The notes below the pieces were generated by a model. That model saw nothing but the letters and a program-made list of their open reading frames with translations. It was not told the origin of the DNA and did not search any database. Shown piece after piece: positions 7,503-16,281 of a stretch of DNA of 64,000 nucleotides. The stretch is taken from NCBI RefSeq assembly GCF_000340435.2, contig NZ_CP011883.2, positions 496,001-560,000 on the forward strand, read 5' to 3'. This DNA is from Mycobacterium haemophilum DSM 44634. Lineage in GTDB: Bacteria > Actinomycetota > Actinomycetes > Mycobacteriales > Mycobacteriaceae. The first letter of the stretch is position 1; every line of letters starts with the position of its first letter. Position numbers and translations under genes: made by a program.

Positions 7503-10500
7503 TCACCCTCTGACATATGTCGTCGACGGACGGCCTGGCCGACCCGCTGGTTTCGTCGGTGGCTCGTGTGCTGAACGTGCCGTTGCTGCAACTGTATGCA
7601 CTGCTGTGGCGCGTCGGGGTGGTCCAGATTGTGCAGACCGATCGGGTGCGGGTCTCGAGGGGGATGATGTGTCCGGATCCATCAGCACACTGTTTAGAAC
7701 AGCCACGGCAACAGTTGCGGCAGCAGCGGCTCCCAGGGCCTGCGCCCACCCCAGCGGGCCCAGCGGAGTGCAGCCGAGTAGCTGGCTGACTGGCGGAATG
7801 CTGATCAACGTCCCCATCGCCACAAGCGATCCCAGGGCGGTCAGCACAACCAGCCAGGCATGCGAGTCCAGCAGCGTTTGACCCAACTGGGCGGCCACCA
7901 GCGCGACCAGCGCCACCGTGGACGCCCGGCGCGGCAGCCCGGTAAAGCTGGCGATGGCCCACGCTGCGGTGGCCGCGGCCGCGGTGGTCGTGCCGCGGAT
8001 GCCGACAGCACGCCACAGCGCGCGCCGATCCGGGCCGCGGGCGTCGGAGCTTGCCGGGTCGCTGGGCTTGCTGACCGCGAGGGCGGCAGCGGGCAGCGCG
8101 TCGGTCAGCATGTTCACCAGCAGCAACTGCCGGGTGTTCAGTGGCGAAATCCCGGTAATCGCGCTGCCGATGATGGCGAAGGCCACCTCGCCGGCATTGC
8201 CGCCCAGCAGCACCGACACCGCCGCTTGGACCCGCTGCCAGAGTTGGCGTCCCTCCTGGATTGACGGCAGCAGCGACTCGATCCTGCCGTCGATCAACAC
8301 CATGTCGGCAGCGACCCGGGCCGGGTCGCTGCCGTGCGCGACGACACCGATACCGACGGTGGATGCTCGGATAGCGGCGGCGTCGTTGGAGCCGTCACCG
8401 ACCATCGCGCAGACCCGCCCGCTGCGTTCCAGCGTCTGCACGATCTGCACCTTGTGCTCCGGTGTCATCCGGGCGAAGATGACCCGCTCGGTCACAGCCT
8501 GCTCTTTGTCCTTGCGCGACAAGCCGTCCCACTCGGCACCGCTGATGATCTGGTCGGCGCTCACCGCCATGCCGAGTTCCGAAGCGATGGCCGCCGCGGT
8601 TATCGGATGATCGCCGGTGATCAGCCGCACATCTAGCTCGTGTTCACGCAGATCCGCCAGTAGCTCGGCCGCTGCCGCGCGCGGGGTATCGGATAGCCCG
8701 AGCAACCCGACGAAGGACAACCCGTCGCGGCAGAAGCCGGCGATGACGTCGGGGTCGTCCAGAACCGACTGGGCCTGCTGCGGGCTCAGCTGACGCTGCG
8801 CCACCGCGATCACCCGCAAGCCGCCGGCAGCCAGCTCGGCGACCGTGCGCTCCATGCCGTGTTGCGCGCTCGATGCCGCGTCCGCGCAGCCGGCTAACAC
8901 CACTTCCGGCGCACCCTTGACGGTCAGCTCGGTGCCGGACACCGACGCGGAGAACGACCTGCCGGAACGGAACGGAAGGTGAGCGGTGAGTGCTGTCTTA
9001 ACGGCCGCAGCGGCTTCGACGATGGCCACGTCGGTGGCATGGATCTGCGGGCCGCCGTTGGTTGCCGGCGCGGCGTGGGCAGCGCAGCGCAGTACCTCCT
9101 CGCGCGTGACCCCCGGCGCTGGGTGCACCTGCGCCACCCGCAGTCGGTTCTCGCTGAGCGTTCCGGTCTTGTCGAAACAGACGACGTCGACACGGCCGAG
9201 CGCCTCCACTGAACGCGGGACACGGACTAAGGCCCCGAATTTGGTCAGCCGGCGCGCCGACGCCTGCTGCGCCAACGTCGCCACCAGCGGCATCCCTTCC
9301 GGGACGGCGGCCACCGTGACCGCGATGCCACTGGCCACGGCTTGGCGTAAGCCCTGGCGACGCAACAATCCGAGCCCGGTGACCAGTGCGCCGCCGGTCA
9401 TACTGACCGGCCAGGCCTGGTTGGTGAGCTGACTCAGTTGGTGTTGCAGGCCGACGTCGGACAGCTCGTTGGATACCAGTTCGGCGGCGCGTCGCTGCTG
9501 AGTGTCGGCCCCGATAGCGGTCACCACCGCGACCGCGGTTCCCGCCACGACGGTGGTCCCGGCAAACAACATGCAGCGACGTTCGGCCAGGTCGGCGCCC
9601 GGAGTTGCTTCGACCTGTTTGGTCACCGACTGCGACTCGCCGGTCAGCGAGGATTCGTCGACCTCGACGTCGACCTCCTGGATCACCCGGGCATCGGCGG
9701 GTATCACCTCATGGGTCCGGACCTCGATGACATCTCCCGGGCGCAGTTGCTCGGCGATGACATCGGTGTACACCGGCTGACCGTCGGGACCGGTCAGCAC
9801 CTTTCTCGCCGGCGGAATCTGGGCAGCTAGCAAGCGGTTGAGCCGGCTCTCGGCGCGCAGCCGCTGGCTAGCCGCGAGTATGGAGTTTCCGGTCAGGACC
9901 GACCCGACCATCACCGCATCGACCGGTGAACCTAGCACCGCGCTGGCCGCTGAGCCGAGGGCCAGCATGGGGGTCAACGGATCCGACAACTCTGCGCGGA
10001 CGGCTCGTAAGAACTGCCAGACCGCATGCCTGGGCGGCTCGGTCAGCTGCGCGCCACGCTTGGCGGTCGCGAGGGTGCGGGCTCCAAGCGGCAGCTGATC
10101 TGGCACTTCGGGTTCGGTGGGCGGAGGCAAAATCTTGCGGACCTGCTCGACTGACATCGCGTGCCACTCGTAGATGGGTGCCGGCCGTGGGGTGGCTGCG
10201 CCAACGACCTTGCGGGCCAGCAGGTACCCCGACAGCACCCCGGCCACCGCGCCGACGGCAACGGTTCCTGGCCCCCGGCCGCGGACACCCGGCAGCATCA
10301 AGATTGCTCCTAAAGCTGTTGCGCTGGTGGCTATCTCGATTCCTCGCTGGCTTGCGGCGCGGGCCGCCGGAAGCGCGCGCAGCACCCGCCAGGCACCTGC
10401 GAGATCGGCCAGCATGACGTCGGCGCACCAGGGCGGCGGGTGTGATCCGGGCGTTGGTATCACGCCCAACGCCACGTCGGCTGACGCCATCGCGTGGGCG

Positions 10501-12023
10501 CCCGCCACCGACAACACCGCCACCGTGCGGCCCGCCTGCTGCAGGGTGACTACCGCGCTGGCCAGGGCTTCGTCGATGGATGCGTCGATGGAGCTGTTTG
10601 CTTCGTTACTGAGGGGCCGGATGTCGTCGAACGCTGAGCGGAGCTCGCCCAGCGCGTCGACGTCGACGGAGACCAGATCCGCCTCCGCACGTCGCGCCTC
10701 GGCGATCACCGCAGCGGCCAATGGATGGAGGGCGGGGCGAAACAGCGCCTCCACCACCGTATCTGGCTGGCTGGCTGATACCCCAGGCACCCGGTGCCAG
10801 CCCGGACGAAGGCGGTGGTGAGCCAGCATGATCTGGGCACGGTTCCACATCGCGGACAGTTCGTCGTCGTCGACACCGCGGACCTGCGCCACCCGCAACA
10901 AGTCGCTGCATAACACCCGGGGATCGATGACGATCGCGTCGACCCGGTCCAGCCGACCTAGACCCTCCGGCCGCAAGAGCAGTGCCGAGTGCTGGTCGGC
11001 CAAGCCCTGCCCGAGTGTGGCGGCGAACGCCTCACGCGACATCCGGCAGGCTTTGGGCGTGGCCACCAACGCCGCGGTGCCGGCCAGCTCCACGTCGCCG
11101 GTAGCGACGCCAATCAGCCCGGCGGCGAAGGCTTGGATGACCGCGAACCGATCGGCGGTGCGTTCGAGCGGGCCCCGAGGTAACGGCATCGGACGTGCCG
11201 GCGGGCGGATGGCCGGCTGGTCGGGGTGACGGGCGAGTTCAGGTTCGAAGCGACGCCAGGCCCGTGCCTCGGCGCGGGCTTCGGCGGCCTTCAGCGTCTG
11301 CATCAGCGCATCCGCCGTCAAGGATGCCCATGACAATGTGACGGTTTCCGCTGCGGCAACGGCCAGGCTCAGTATCGTGTCGGTCGCCTGCTGGCCGACG
11401 GCGTTTTCCAGCAGCCGGCGTATCCGGGGTTGGTAGTCCACGGCGACCACGCCCGTCAGGACGCTCAGCGGCAACCCCGGCCAGCGCAGCGCTCGGCCGG
11501 TGAGCGCGACAGCTAACCCAGCCGCGGCGGCGCCCATCGTCAAGGCCCGAGCAGCCAACACCAATCCGTCGCCCGGCAGGCTCGCTGGACGCCCCGGCGG
11601 ATTTCTTGCGTCTTCGCTTCGGCGGCTGTGCTTTTCGGCTTTTTCGGCGTTATCGACCGCGCGGCACAGGGCGCGCAGTGAAATGGAGGGATCGTCGATG
11701 ATGCCGACGACGATGCGCGACAGGGGATAGTTCAAGCTGGCTGAGGTGACACCGGGTTGGGCCCGCACCGCGTCGAGCACGACACGGCCGAGTTCATCGT
11801 CGCCAGTGTCGTCAAGGCCGCGCACTTCGATCCAGGCGTGGCCGTCGCCGCACCAACAGCGCCGGCCGAGTACCTCGCGGGTCGAGCCCGCGGTCTGCTG
11901 CAGCGTTCCGACGACCGCTGTCGCGGTCGTCATTGAGGCATTGGCAAGCGCGGTGGTTACTTGGAATCCGGCTGCAACAGCGCGTACCGGCAAAGACCGT
12001 CGTATCGATGCGCCAATGCTCAA
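7503..12023 (-). CDS. ctpH: Giant P-type ATPase CtpH
   Basis: A 1506-residue P-type ATPase, close to the roughly 1540 residues of M. tuberculosis CtpH and much longer than typical P2-type pumps. The first half holds a degenerate, duplicated pump-like region. The second half has the full catalytic core: SSLTGES (actuator), FDKTGTL with the phosphorylated Asp at residue 951, KGAPE in the nucleotide domain, and MVGDGSNDAAAI in the hinge, followed by about six C-terminal membrane segments. The ion is not certain; a divalent metal or calcium-type cation is likely. The start is TTG at 12021-12023, because no better start is open upstream. Confidence 0.9.
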   Translation of the reverse strand: MSIGASIRRSLPVRAVAAGFQVTTALANASMTTATAVVGTLQQTAGSTREVLGRRCWCGDGHAWIEVRGLDDTGDDELGRVVLDAVRAQPGVTSASLNYPLSRIVVGIIDDPSISLRALCRAVDNAEKAEKHSRRSEDARNPPGRPASLPGDGLVLAARALTMGAAAAGLAVALTGRALRWPGLPLSVLTGVVAVDYQPRIRRLLENAVGQQATDTILSLAVAAAETVTLSWASLTADALMQTLKAAEARAEARAWRRFEPELARHPDQPAIRPPARPMPLPRGPLERTADRFAVIQAFAAGLIGVATGDVELAGTAALVATPKACRMSREAFAATLGQGLADQHSALLLRPEGLGRLDRVDAIVIDPRVLCSDLLRVAQVRGVDDDELSAMWNRAQIMLAHHRLRPGWHRVPGVSASQPDTVVEALFRPALHPLAAAVIAEARRAEADLVSVDVDALGELRSAFDDIRPLSNEANSSIDASIDEALASAVVTLQQAGRTVAVLSVAGAHAMASADVALGVIPTPGSHPPPWCADVMLADLAGAWRVLRALPAARAASQRGIEIATSATALGAILMLPGVRGRGPGTVAVGAVAGVLSGYLLARKVVGAATPRPAPIYEWHAMSVEQVRKILPPPTEPEVPDQLPLGARTLATAKRGAQLTEPPRHAVWQFLRAVRAELSDPLTPMLALGSAASAVLGSPVDAVMVGSVLTGNSILAASQRLRAESRLNRLLAAQIPPARKVLTGPDGQPVYTDVIAEQLRPGDVIEVRTHEVIPADARVIQEVDVEVDESSLTGESQSVTKQVEATPGADLAERRCMLFAGTTVVAGTAVAVVTAIGADTQQRRAAELVSNELSDVGLQHQLSQLTNQAWPVSMTGGALVTGLGLLRRQGLRQAVASGIAVTVAAVPEGMPLVATLAQQASARRLTKFGALVRVPRSVEALGRVDVVCFDKTGTLSENRLRVAQVHPAPGVTREEVLRCAAHAAPATNGGPQIHATDVAIVEAAAAVKTALTAHLPFRSGRSFSASVSGTELTVKGAPEVVLAGCADAASSAQHGMERTVAELAAGGLRVIAVAQRQLSPQQAQSVLDDPDVIAGFCRDGLSFVGLLGLSDTPRAAAAELLADLREHELDVRLITGDHPITAAAIASELGMAVSADQIISGAEWDGLSRKDKEQAVTERVIFARMTPEHKVQIVQTLERSGRVCAMVGDGSNDAAAIRASTVGIGVVAHGSDPARVAADMVLIDGRIESLLPSIQEGRQLWQRVQAAVSVLLGGNAGEVAFAIIGSAITGISPLNTRQLLLVNMLTDALPAAALAVSKPSDPASSDARGPDRRALWRAVGIRGTTTAAAATAAWAIASFTGLPRRASTVALVALVAAQLGQTLLDSHAWLVVLTALGSLVAMGTLISIPPVSQLLGCTPLGPLGWAQALGAAAAATVAVAVLNSVLMDPDTSSPSRPAPDRSAQSGPPRRATAVHTVAATARSAHEPPTKPAGRPGRPSTTYVRG

Positions 12024-12053
12024 TGGTTACTCGGAGCTAGTTGAAGGTACCGA

Positions 12054-12512
12054 TCAATTGGTGCTCCGCAGTTCAGTAGTGACCGCACGACGGCCAGTCG
12101 TTTTCTTAGCAGCCGGTTTGCTGGTGGCCTTGCGTGGCGGGGCCTTGTGTGGCGCCGCGTCGCTGGGCACTGGCTTGAGTTTCGCTTTCGCCGCCGGCGC
12201 AGTCGCGTCCGGCTTTTGGCTCATTTTTCGCAACAACAACGCGCCGCCGCCGACAGCCAACAGCACCGGCCACTCGACCAGGCCGGCAACGCCAAGCGCG
12301 CCCAAGGCCAACGCGGCCGCAGGCGTCGAGTGACTGCCTGTCCTGATTCCGCGTTTAACGCCGTCCGCGGCTCCCGCCACACCGCCGACAACGCCATTCA
12401 CCGCAGCGCCACCCACCGCGCCCGCGGCGGCTGTGGTTGCGGTGGCCGCACGACTTACCGCTTTACCGAAACCTCTACCCACGCCGCGGACTGCCCCGCC
12501 GACGACGCTCAT
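12054..12512 (-). CDS. Gly/Ala-rich membrane protein beside CtpH (Rv0426c homologue)
   Basis: The ATG at 12512 follows AGGGAG with five bases between and is preferred to the GTG two codons upstream. The 152-residue protein has a glycine/alanine-rich amphipathic N-terminal half (VVGGAVRGVGRGFGKAV). A single hydrophobic hairpin ALGVAGLVEWPVLLAVGG near residue 75 is followed by a Lys/Pro/Ala-rich, highly basic tail. It lies 30 bases upstream of ctpH on the same strand. The role is unknown; an accessory or chaperone subunit of the pump is a reasonable inference from position and from similarity to the small protein after ctpH. Confidence 0.75.
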   Translation of the reverse strand: MSVVGGAVRGVGRGFGKAVSRAATATTAAAGAVGGAAVNGVVGGVAGAADGVKRGIRTGSHSTPAAALALGALGVAGLVEWPVLLAVGGGALLLRKMSQKPDATAPAAKAKLKPVPSDAAPHKAPPRKATSKPAAKKTTGRRAVTTELRSTN

Positions 12513-12564
12513 GATCACTCCCTGGTCTTAGTCGCTCGTTGCAAACCCCTGTGGCAACGGTTGT

Positions 12565-12570
12565 ATACCC
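12565..12570 (-). promoter_or_regulatory. Candidate promoter of the ctpH gene cluster
   Basis: The minus strand reads GGGTATACAACC about 50 bases upstream of the Rv0426c-type start. GGGTAT resembles a SigF-type -10 and TATACA a SigA-type -10; a GTTAAC lies 14 bases farther upstream. The match is imperfect and the sigma factor cannot be assigned. Confidence 0.3.
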
Positions 12571-12738
12571 GCTGAACGCAAAGTTAACAGCAACAACGAA
12601 AATTGTTCTCCGTATCTGACAATCGAAAGCCTGCCACGTTGCAAACGCGCAGACAACGAGCAGCTGGATGCAATTTCTTGCGCGTGCGTTGCGGGCAGGC
12701 AATGTTGGGGCCGGCGAACCGCAGTGCACGCGCGTCAG

Positions 12739-13596
12739 TCAATGTTTTAGATCGACGAGAACCGGTGCGTGGTCACTGGGCGCTTTGCCTTTGCGTTCCT
12801 CGCGGACGATCTGCGCGTCAGTCACCCGGCTGGCTAACGCCGGCGAGGCGAGGATGAAGTCGATGCGCATACCCTGCTTCTTGGGGAACCGCAGCTGGGT
12901 GTAGTCCCAGTAGGTGTAGACACCGGGTCCCGGGGTGAAGGGCCGTACCACGTCGGTGAATCGCGCGTCGACGATCGCGTTGAACGCTTTGCGTTCCGGC
13001 TCGGAGACATGGGTGCAACCGGTAAAGAATTCGGTGCTCCAGACGTCTTCGTCGGTCGGGGCGATATTCCAGTCGCCGACCAATGCGATCTGTGCGGCCG
13101 GGTCGTTGCGTAGCCAGTCTTCGGCCGTACTGCGTAGCGCGGCAAGCCAATCCAGCTTGTAGGTGTAGTGGGGGTCGTCGAGTGTGCGGCCATTAGGCAC
13201 GTACAGACTCCACACCCGCACGCCGCCGCAGGTGGCGCCCAGAGCGCGAGCCTCCGCGGTGGCGGCCACCGCTGGCTTACTACTCCAGCCGGGCTGGCCG
13301 TCGAAACCGATCTGCACGTCCTCGAGGCCGACGCGGGAGGCTATCGCGACGCCGTTCCACTGGTTGAAGCCGACGTGGGCGACCTCGTAGCCGAGTTCGT
13401 ACAGCGGCAAGGTGGGGAACTGGCTATCAGAGCACTTGGTCTCCTGCATGGCCAGCACGTCGACGTCGGCGCGCACCAGCCAATCGACGACGCGATCCAG
13501 ACGGGTGCGAATCGAATTGACGTTCCAGGTGGCCAGGCGCAGGTGCGGCGATCGCACTCGCAGCGGGTCGCCGCCATCAACCGTGCCGTCGGGCAT
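12739..13596 (-). CDS. xthA: Exonuclease III / AP endonuclease XthA
   Basis: A 285-residue exonuclease III-type enzyme for base excision repair, incising abasic sites and trimming 3' blocks. All core motifs are seen: TWNVNSIRTRLDRV at the N-terminus, the metal ligand in MQETK, VRVWSLYVPNG, the catalytic GDWNIAPTDEDVW, RIDFILASPAL and the terminal SDHAPVLVDL. The start is ATG at 13596. It lies in the same orientation as the acetyltransferase and def upstream, with a 9-base gap, so it may share their transcript. Confidence 0.95.
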   Translation of the reverse strand: MPDGTVDGGDPLRVRSPHLRLATWNVNSIRTRLDRVVDWLVRADVDVLAMQETKCSDSQFPTLPLYELGYEVAHVGFNQWNGVAIASRVGLEDVQIGFDGQPGWSSKPAVAATAEARALGATCGGVRVWSLYVPNGRTLDDPHYTYKLDWLAALRSTAEDWLRNDPAAQIALVGDWNIAPTDEDVWSTEFFTGCTHVSEPERKAFNAIVDARFTDVVRPFTPGPGVYTYWDYTQLRFPKKQGMRIDFILASPALASRVTDAQIVREERKGKAPSDHAPVLVDLKH

Positions 13597-13605
13597 GGCT
13601 AGACA

Positions 13606-14505
13606 TTATGACTGTGCGGTGAAGTAACGACTGCGATGGTGCAGCCGGAAACCCAACGACTCGGGCAGGGCGCCGCTGACGGTGGCGGTCGTGCCCTCGT
13701 CAACACGCAGGTAGCCGCGCGTCGCGCCGCGCCGCGCGCCCCAGGCCAACAACTCTTCGCACAGCCGCCCCGCGGGGCCGGCCACGCTCGGGTCGTCCGC
13801 GGCGCACAGTGCGGACAGGCCCACCCACCGGGTGCCGTCGGGCGCGTCGGTCACCGCTGCACGCGCGACCGCGGCACCCGGATGGGTGCCGAACACCAGC
13901 TCGCCGTCGATGACCGCGGTGAGCACGTCAACGGGCACTCGCTGGTGGTACAGCCGCAGCCACGCATCGTCCGGGCGGGCCGACAAGGTGATGGTGGGGT
14001 CCGCTGCGCGGATGGACACGTCGCGCACCAATACCCGCTCGGTGCGTTGGCTGGTCAGGTCGGCGGGCGCTGGTAGCAAGCGATCGGGGATAGCCAGCAG
14101 CGGGGTCAGGCCGCGGCGGCGGTACCAGCCAAGAATTGCTGGAATCGCAGCTGGGTGAGCCGAAATATCCAGCGGCACTGCTGAATTGGCACCGAATGTG
14201 GCTCCGTGTCCGGCCCGCAGCAGCCAGCCGTCCAGCCAGGTCTGTTCGACGCCCGGCCAGCCCGCGGCCGCTGCGTGCTCAAGCCCCCGGATCTGTGCGG
14301 TGCGTATCGGTGTGGCGGTCAGCACCCGCAGCGCCACCACCTCAGCCGGTGCGCACTCGACGACCGCGCCTGTCTTGGTTCGCACCCGCACCACCGGATC
14401 GACCGCCAGCAGGTGTCCTACGACGTCGGTCAGCGGTGGGATCGAACCGGCAGGACGACGGTACCGGACCGTGACCCGGGTTCCGAGGTCCGGCCACGAG
14501 ACCAT
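13606..14505 (-). CDS. GNAT-family acetyltransferase (Rv0428c homologue)
   Basis: A 299-residue protein starting MVSWPDLGTRVTVRYRRP. The N-terminal part is a small beta-rich domain, followed by GLEHAAAAGWPGVEQTWLDGWLLRAG and a C-terminal GNAT fold with AVARAAVTD, WVGLSALCAADDPSVAGPAGRLCEELLAWG and a final GFRLHHRSRY. The acceptor substrate is unknown. The ATG at 14505 shares one base with the TAA of def (TAATG), which fixes the start and implies coupled translation. Confidence 0.85.
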   Translation of the reverse strand: MVSWPDLGTRVTVRYRRPAGSIPPLTDVVGHLLAVDPVVRVRTKTGAVVECAPAEVVALRVLTATPIRTAQIRGLEHAAAAGWPGVEQTWLDGWLLRAGHGATFGANSAVPLDISAHPAAIPAILGWYRRRGLTPLLAIPDRLLPAPADLTSQRTERVLVRDVSIRAADPTITLSARPDDAWLRLYHQRVPVDVLTAVIDGELVFGTHPGAAVARAAVTDAPDGTRWVGLSALCAADDPSVAGPAGRLCEELLAWGARRGATRGYLRVDEGTTATVSGALPESLGFRLHHRSRYFTAQS

Positions 14506-15098
14506 TAGTGACCGAACGGGTCGGGCACCTCGCCCGGCATCCACGACAGTCCGGGAACGCCCCAGCGGTGTGACTTCACGGCCCGTTTCGCGCTGCGGGC
14601 GTGCCGGCCAATGAGGCAGTCCAAGTACAGAAAACCATCCAGGTGCCCGGTTTCGTGCTGCAGCATCCGCGCGAACAGGCCGGTGCCTTCGATAGTGACC
14701 GGGCTACCATCGGCGTCGAGGCCAGTGACACGTGCCCACTGCGCACGCCCGGTAGGGAATGACTCGCCGGGAACCGACAAGCACCCTTCGTCGTCGGTAT
14801 CCGGGTCGGGCATTGTCTCGGGTATCTCGGAGGTTTCCAAGACCGGGTTGATGACCACACCGCGGCGGCGGGCGGTCTGCCCACGGTCCTCGGCGCAGTC
14901 GTAGACGAACACCCGCAGTCCGTACCCGATCTGGTTCGCGGCCAGGCCGACCCCGTGGGCGGCGTCCATCGTGTCATACATAGTGGAGATCAATCCGGCT
15001 AGCTCGGCTGGTAGCGAGCCGTCGGCGGCGACCTGCACCGGCGCTGTCGGCGTGTGTAAGACCGGATCTCCCACAATACGAATGGGTACGACTGCCAT
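14505..15098 (-). CDS. def: Peptide deformylase Def
   Basis: Def removes the N-formyl group from nascent proteins. The 197-residue sequence has the three metal-site motifs: GVGLAANQIG, EGCLS (Cys ligand) and QHETGHLDG, the last with Gly where most deformylases have Asp (HExDH), as I recall for the mycobacterial enzyme. The length equals M. tuberculosis Def. Translation is coupled to the acetyltransferase gene downstream. Confidence 0.96.
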   Translation of the reverse strand: MAVVPIRIVGDPVLHTPTAPVQVAADGSLPAELAGLISTMYDTMDAAHGVGLAANQIGYGLRVFVYDCAEDRGQTARRRGVVINPVLETSEIPETMPDPDTDDEGCLSVPGESFPTGRAQWARVTGLDADGSPVTIEGTGLFARMLQHETGHLDGFLYLDCLIGRHARSAKRAVKSHRWGVPGLSWMPGEVPDPFGH

Positions 15099-15113
15099 GG
15101 TCGGCTAGCTTAA

Positions 15114-15226
15114 GCCCGCCGACGATGCGGGCCGGAACGGCCTGAGGAGAAGGCGGGCAATCTGGTTCGAGCCCGCCGACGATGCGGGCCGGAACGGCCT
15201 GAGGAGAAGGCGGGCGATCGGTTCGA
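15114..15226. repeat. Two tandem copies of a 56-57 bp repeat upstream of def
   Basis: Copy one spans 15114-15170 and copy two 15171-15226. They differ only by a small change near the 3' end (caatctggtt against cgatcggtt). The unit begins GCCCGCCGACGATGCGGGCC. It resembles the mycobacterial interspersed repeat (MIRU-like) families, with the shared CCGACGATGC core. With only two units, copy number could differ between strains. It lies in the def leader region. Confidence 0.8.
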
Positions 15227-15373
15227 GCCTTCCAAGCAAGTCGGCCGACTCGCGGGTCTGGGTTACGTGCTAACACTTGCCGGCATGGTTGAATATGCGC
15301 CGAGACATGCCCTTATGTAGGTCAAGTCATCGAGCAATTTGAGAATCCGCGGGAAGGGTCCAGGGGAAGCGAT

Positions 15374-15682
15374 ATGGACGGCGCCATGGCGCGGGCACAC
15401 CGAGCGGGGGACGACGTTGAGATCGCCGATGGGCTCACCCGTCGCGAGCATGACATTCTGGCGTTCGAACGTCAGTGGTGGAAATTCGCTGGTGTCAAAG
15501 AAGAAGCCATCAAAGAGTTGTTCTCAATGTCGGCGACGCGCTACTACCAGGTGCTCAATGCACTGGTCGATCGCCCCGAGGCGCTTGCTGCTGACCCGAT
15601 GCTGGTGAAGCGGCTGCGGCGATTGCGCGCTAGCCGCCAGAAGGCGCGCGCAGCGCGTCGCCTCGGCTTCGAGGTGACCTGA
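15374..15682 (+). CDS. DUF3263 protein (Rv0430 homologue)
   Basis: A 102-residue basic, helical protein with DGLTRREHDILAFERQWWKFAG followed by KEEAIKELFSMSATRYYQVL, the DUF3263 pattern. The second segment reads like a helix-turn-helix, and the C-terminus is Arg/Lys-rich. Length equals Rv0430. A DNA-binding role is plausible by inference. It is followed closely by the virR-like gene on the same strand. Confidence 0.8.
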   Translation: MDGAMARAHRAGDDVEIADGLTRREHDILAFERQWWKFAGVKEEAIKELFSMSATRYYQVLNALVDRPEALAADPMLVKRLRRLRASRQKARAARRLGFEVT

Positions 15683-15720
15683 CAACCCTGTGGTTTTGCA
15701 GGTTCCGGCCCATTCCTGGA

Positions 15721-15726
15721 TACAGT
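15721..15726 (+). promoter_or_regulatory. Probable -10 box for a leaderless transcript of the virR-like gene
   Basis: TACAGT (TANNNT) ends seven bases before the ATG at 15734, so transcription would begin at or within a base of the start codon. No ribosome-binding site is seen. This is the usual layout of mycobacterial leaderless genes. A -35 candidate TTGCAG at 15696 has a long 19-base spacer. Confidence 0.45.
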
Positions 15727-15733
15727 GGGCTCG

Positions 15734-16216
15734 ATGAATAAGCGCGTCCCCGACTCTTCGGGTCTTCCGCTGCGGGCCATGGTGATGGTGTTGCTGTTCC
15801 TTGGCGTCATCTTTCTGCTGCTCGGGTGGCAGGCCCTAGGGTCCTCCGGAAACTCCGATGATTACTCGGCGTCGCCGGTGTCGAGCATGACCAGTACCGC
15901 CACCATCACGGCGCCCACCTCGACAAGCGGCAAACCCGCGGCGAACCAGGCCGAGATCCGCGTGTACAACATCTCGTCGAAAGAGGGCATCGCCGCGCGC
16001 ACCCGCGACCAGCTCACCACTGCCGGTTTCAAAGTCACCGAGGTCGGCAACCTGGTGGTGTCTGACGTCTCGGCCACCACGGTGTACTACTCGGACGCCG
16101 AGGGAGAGCGTGCCACCGCGGACGCAGTGGGTCAGAAATTAGGAGCACCCGTCGAGCCGCGAATCGCCGCGATCACCAACCAGCCGCCGGGCGTCATCGT
16201 CCTGGTGACGGGCTGA
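15734..16216 (+). CDS. virR: LytR_C-domain membrane protein (VirR / Rv0431 homologue)
   Basis: A 160-residue protein with a short basic N-terminus and one membrane anchor (VMVLLFLGVIFLLLGWQAL). A Ser/Thr-rich linker follows, then an extracytoplasmic LytR_C domain (EIRVYNISSKEGIAARTRDQ ... VYYSDAEGERATADAV). In M. tuberculosis VirR controls cell-wall integrity and extracellular vesicle release. The ATG at 15734 is chosen over the GTG at 15725 because it sits at the expected start of a leaderless transcript. The symbol rests on synteny and architecture. Confidence 0.85.
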   Translation: MNKRVPDSSGLPLRAMVMVLLFLGVIFLLLGWQALGSSGNSDDYSASPVSSMTSTATITAPTSTSGKPAANQAEIRVYNISSKEGIAARTRDQLTTAGFKVTEVGNLVVSDVSATTVYYSDAEGERATADAVGQKLGAPVEPRIAAITNQPPGVIVLVTG

Positions 16217-16281
16217 CGCCTCACTGCAGAGCCCGCGCGGCCCGCTGCCAAATTTCGGGAACGCCAGGCTAGGCTCTCGCT

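Noticed and set aside
15114..15226. CRISPR array
   Set aside because: Only two units joined directly, with no spacers and no cas genes.
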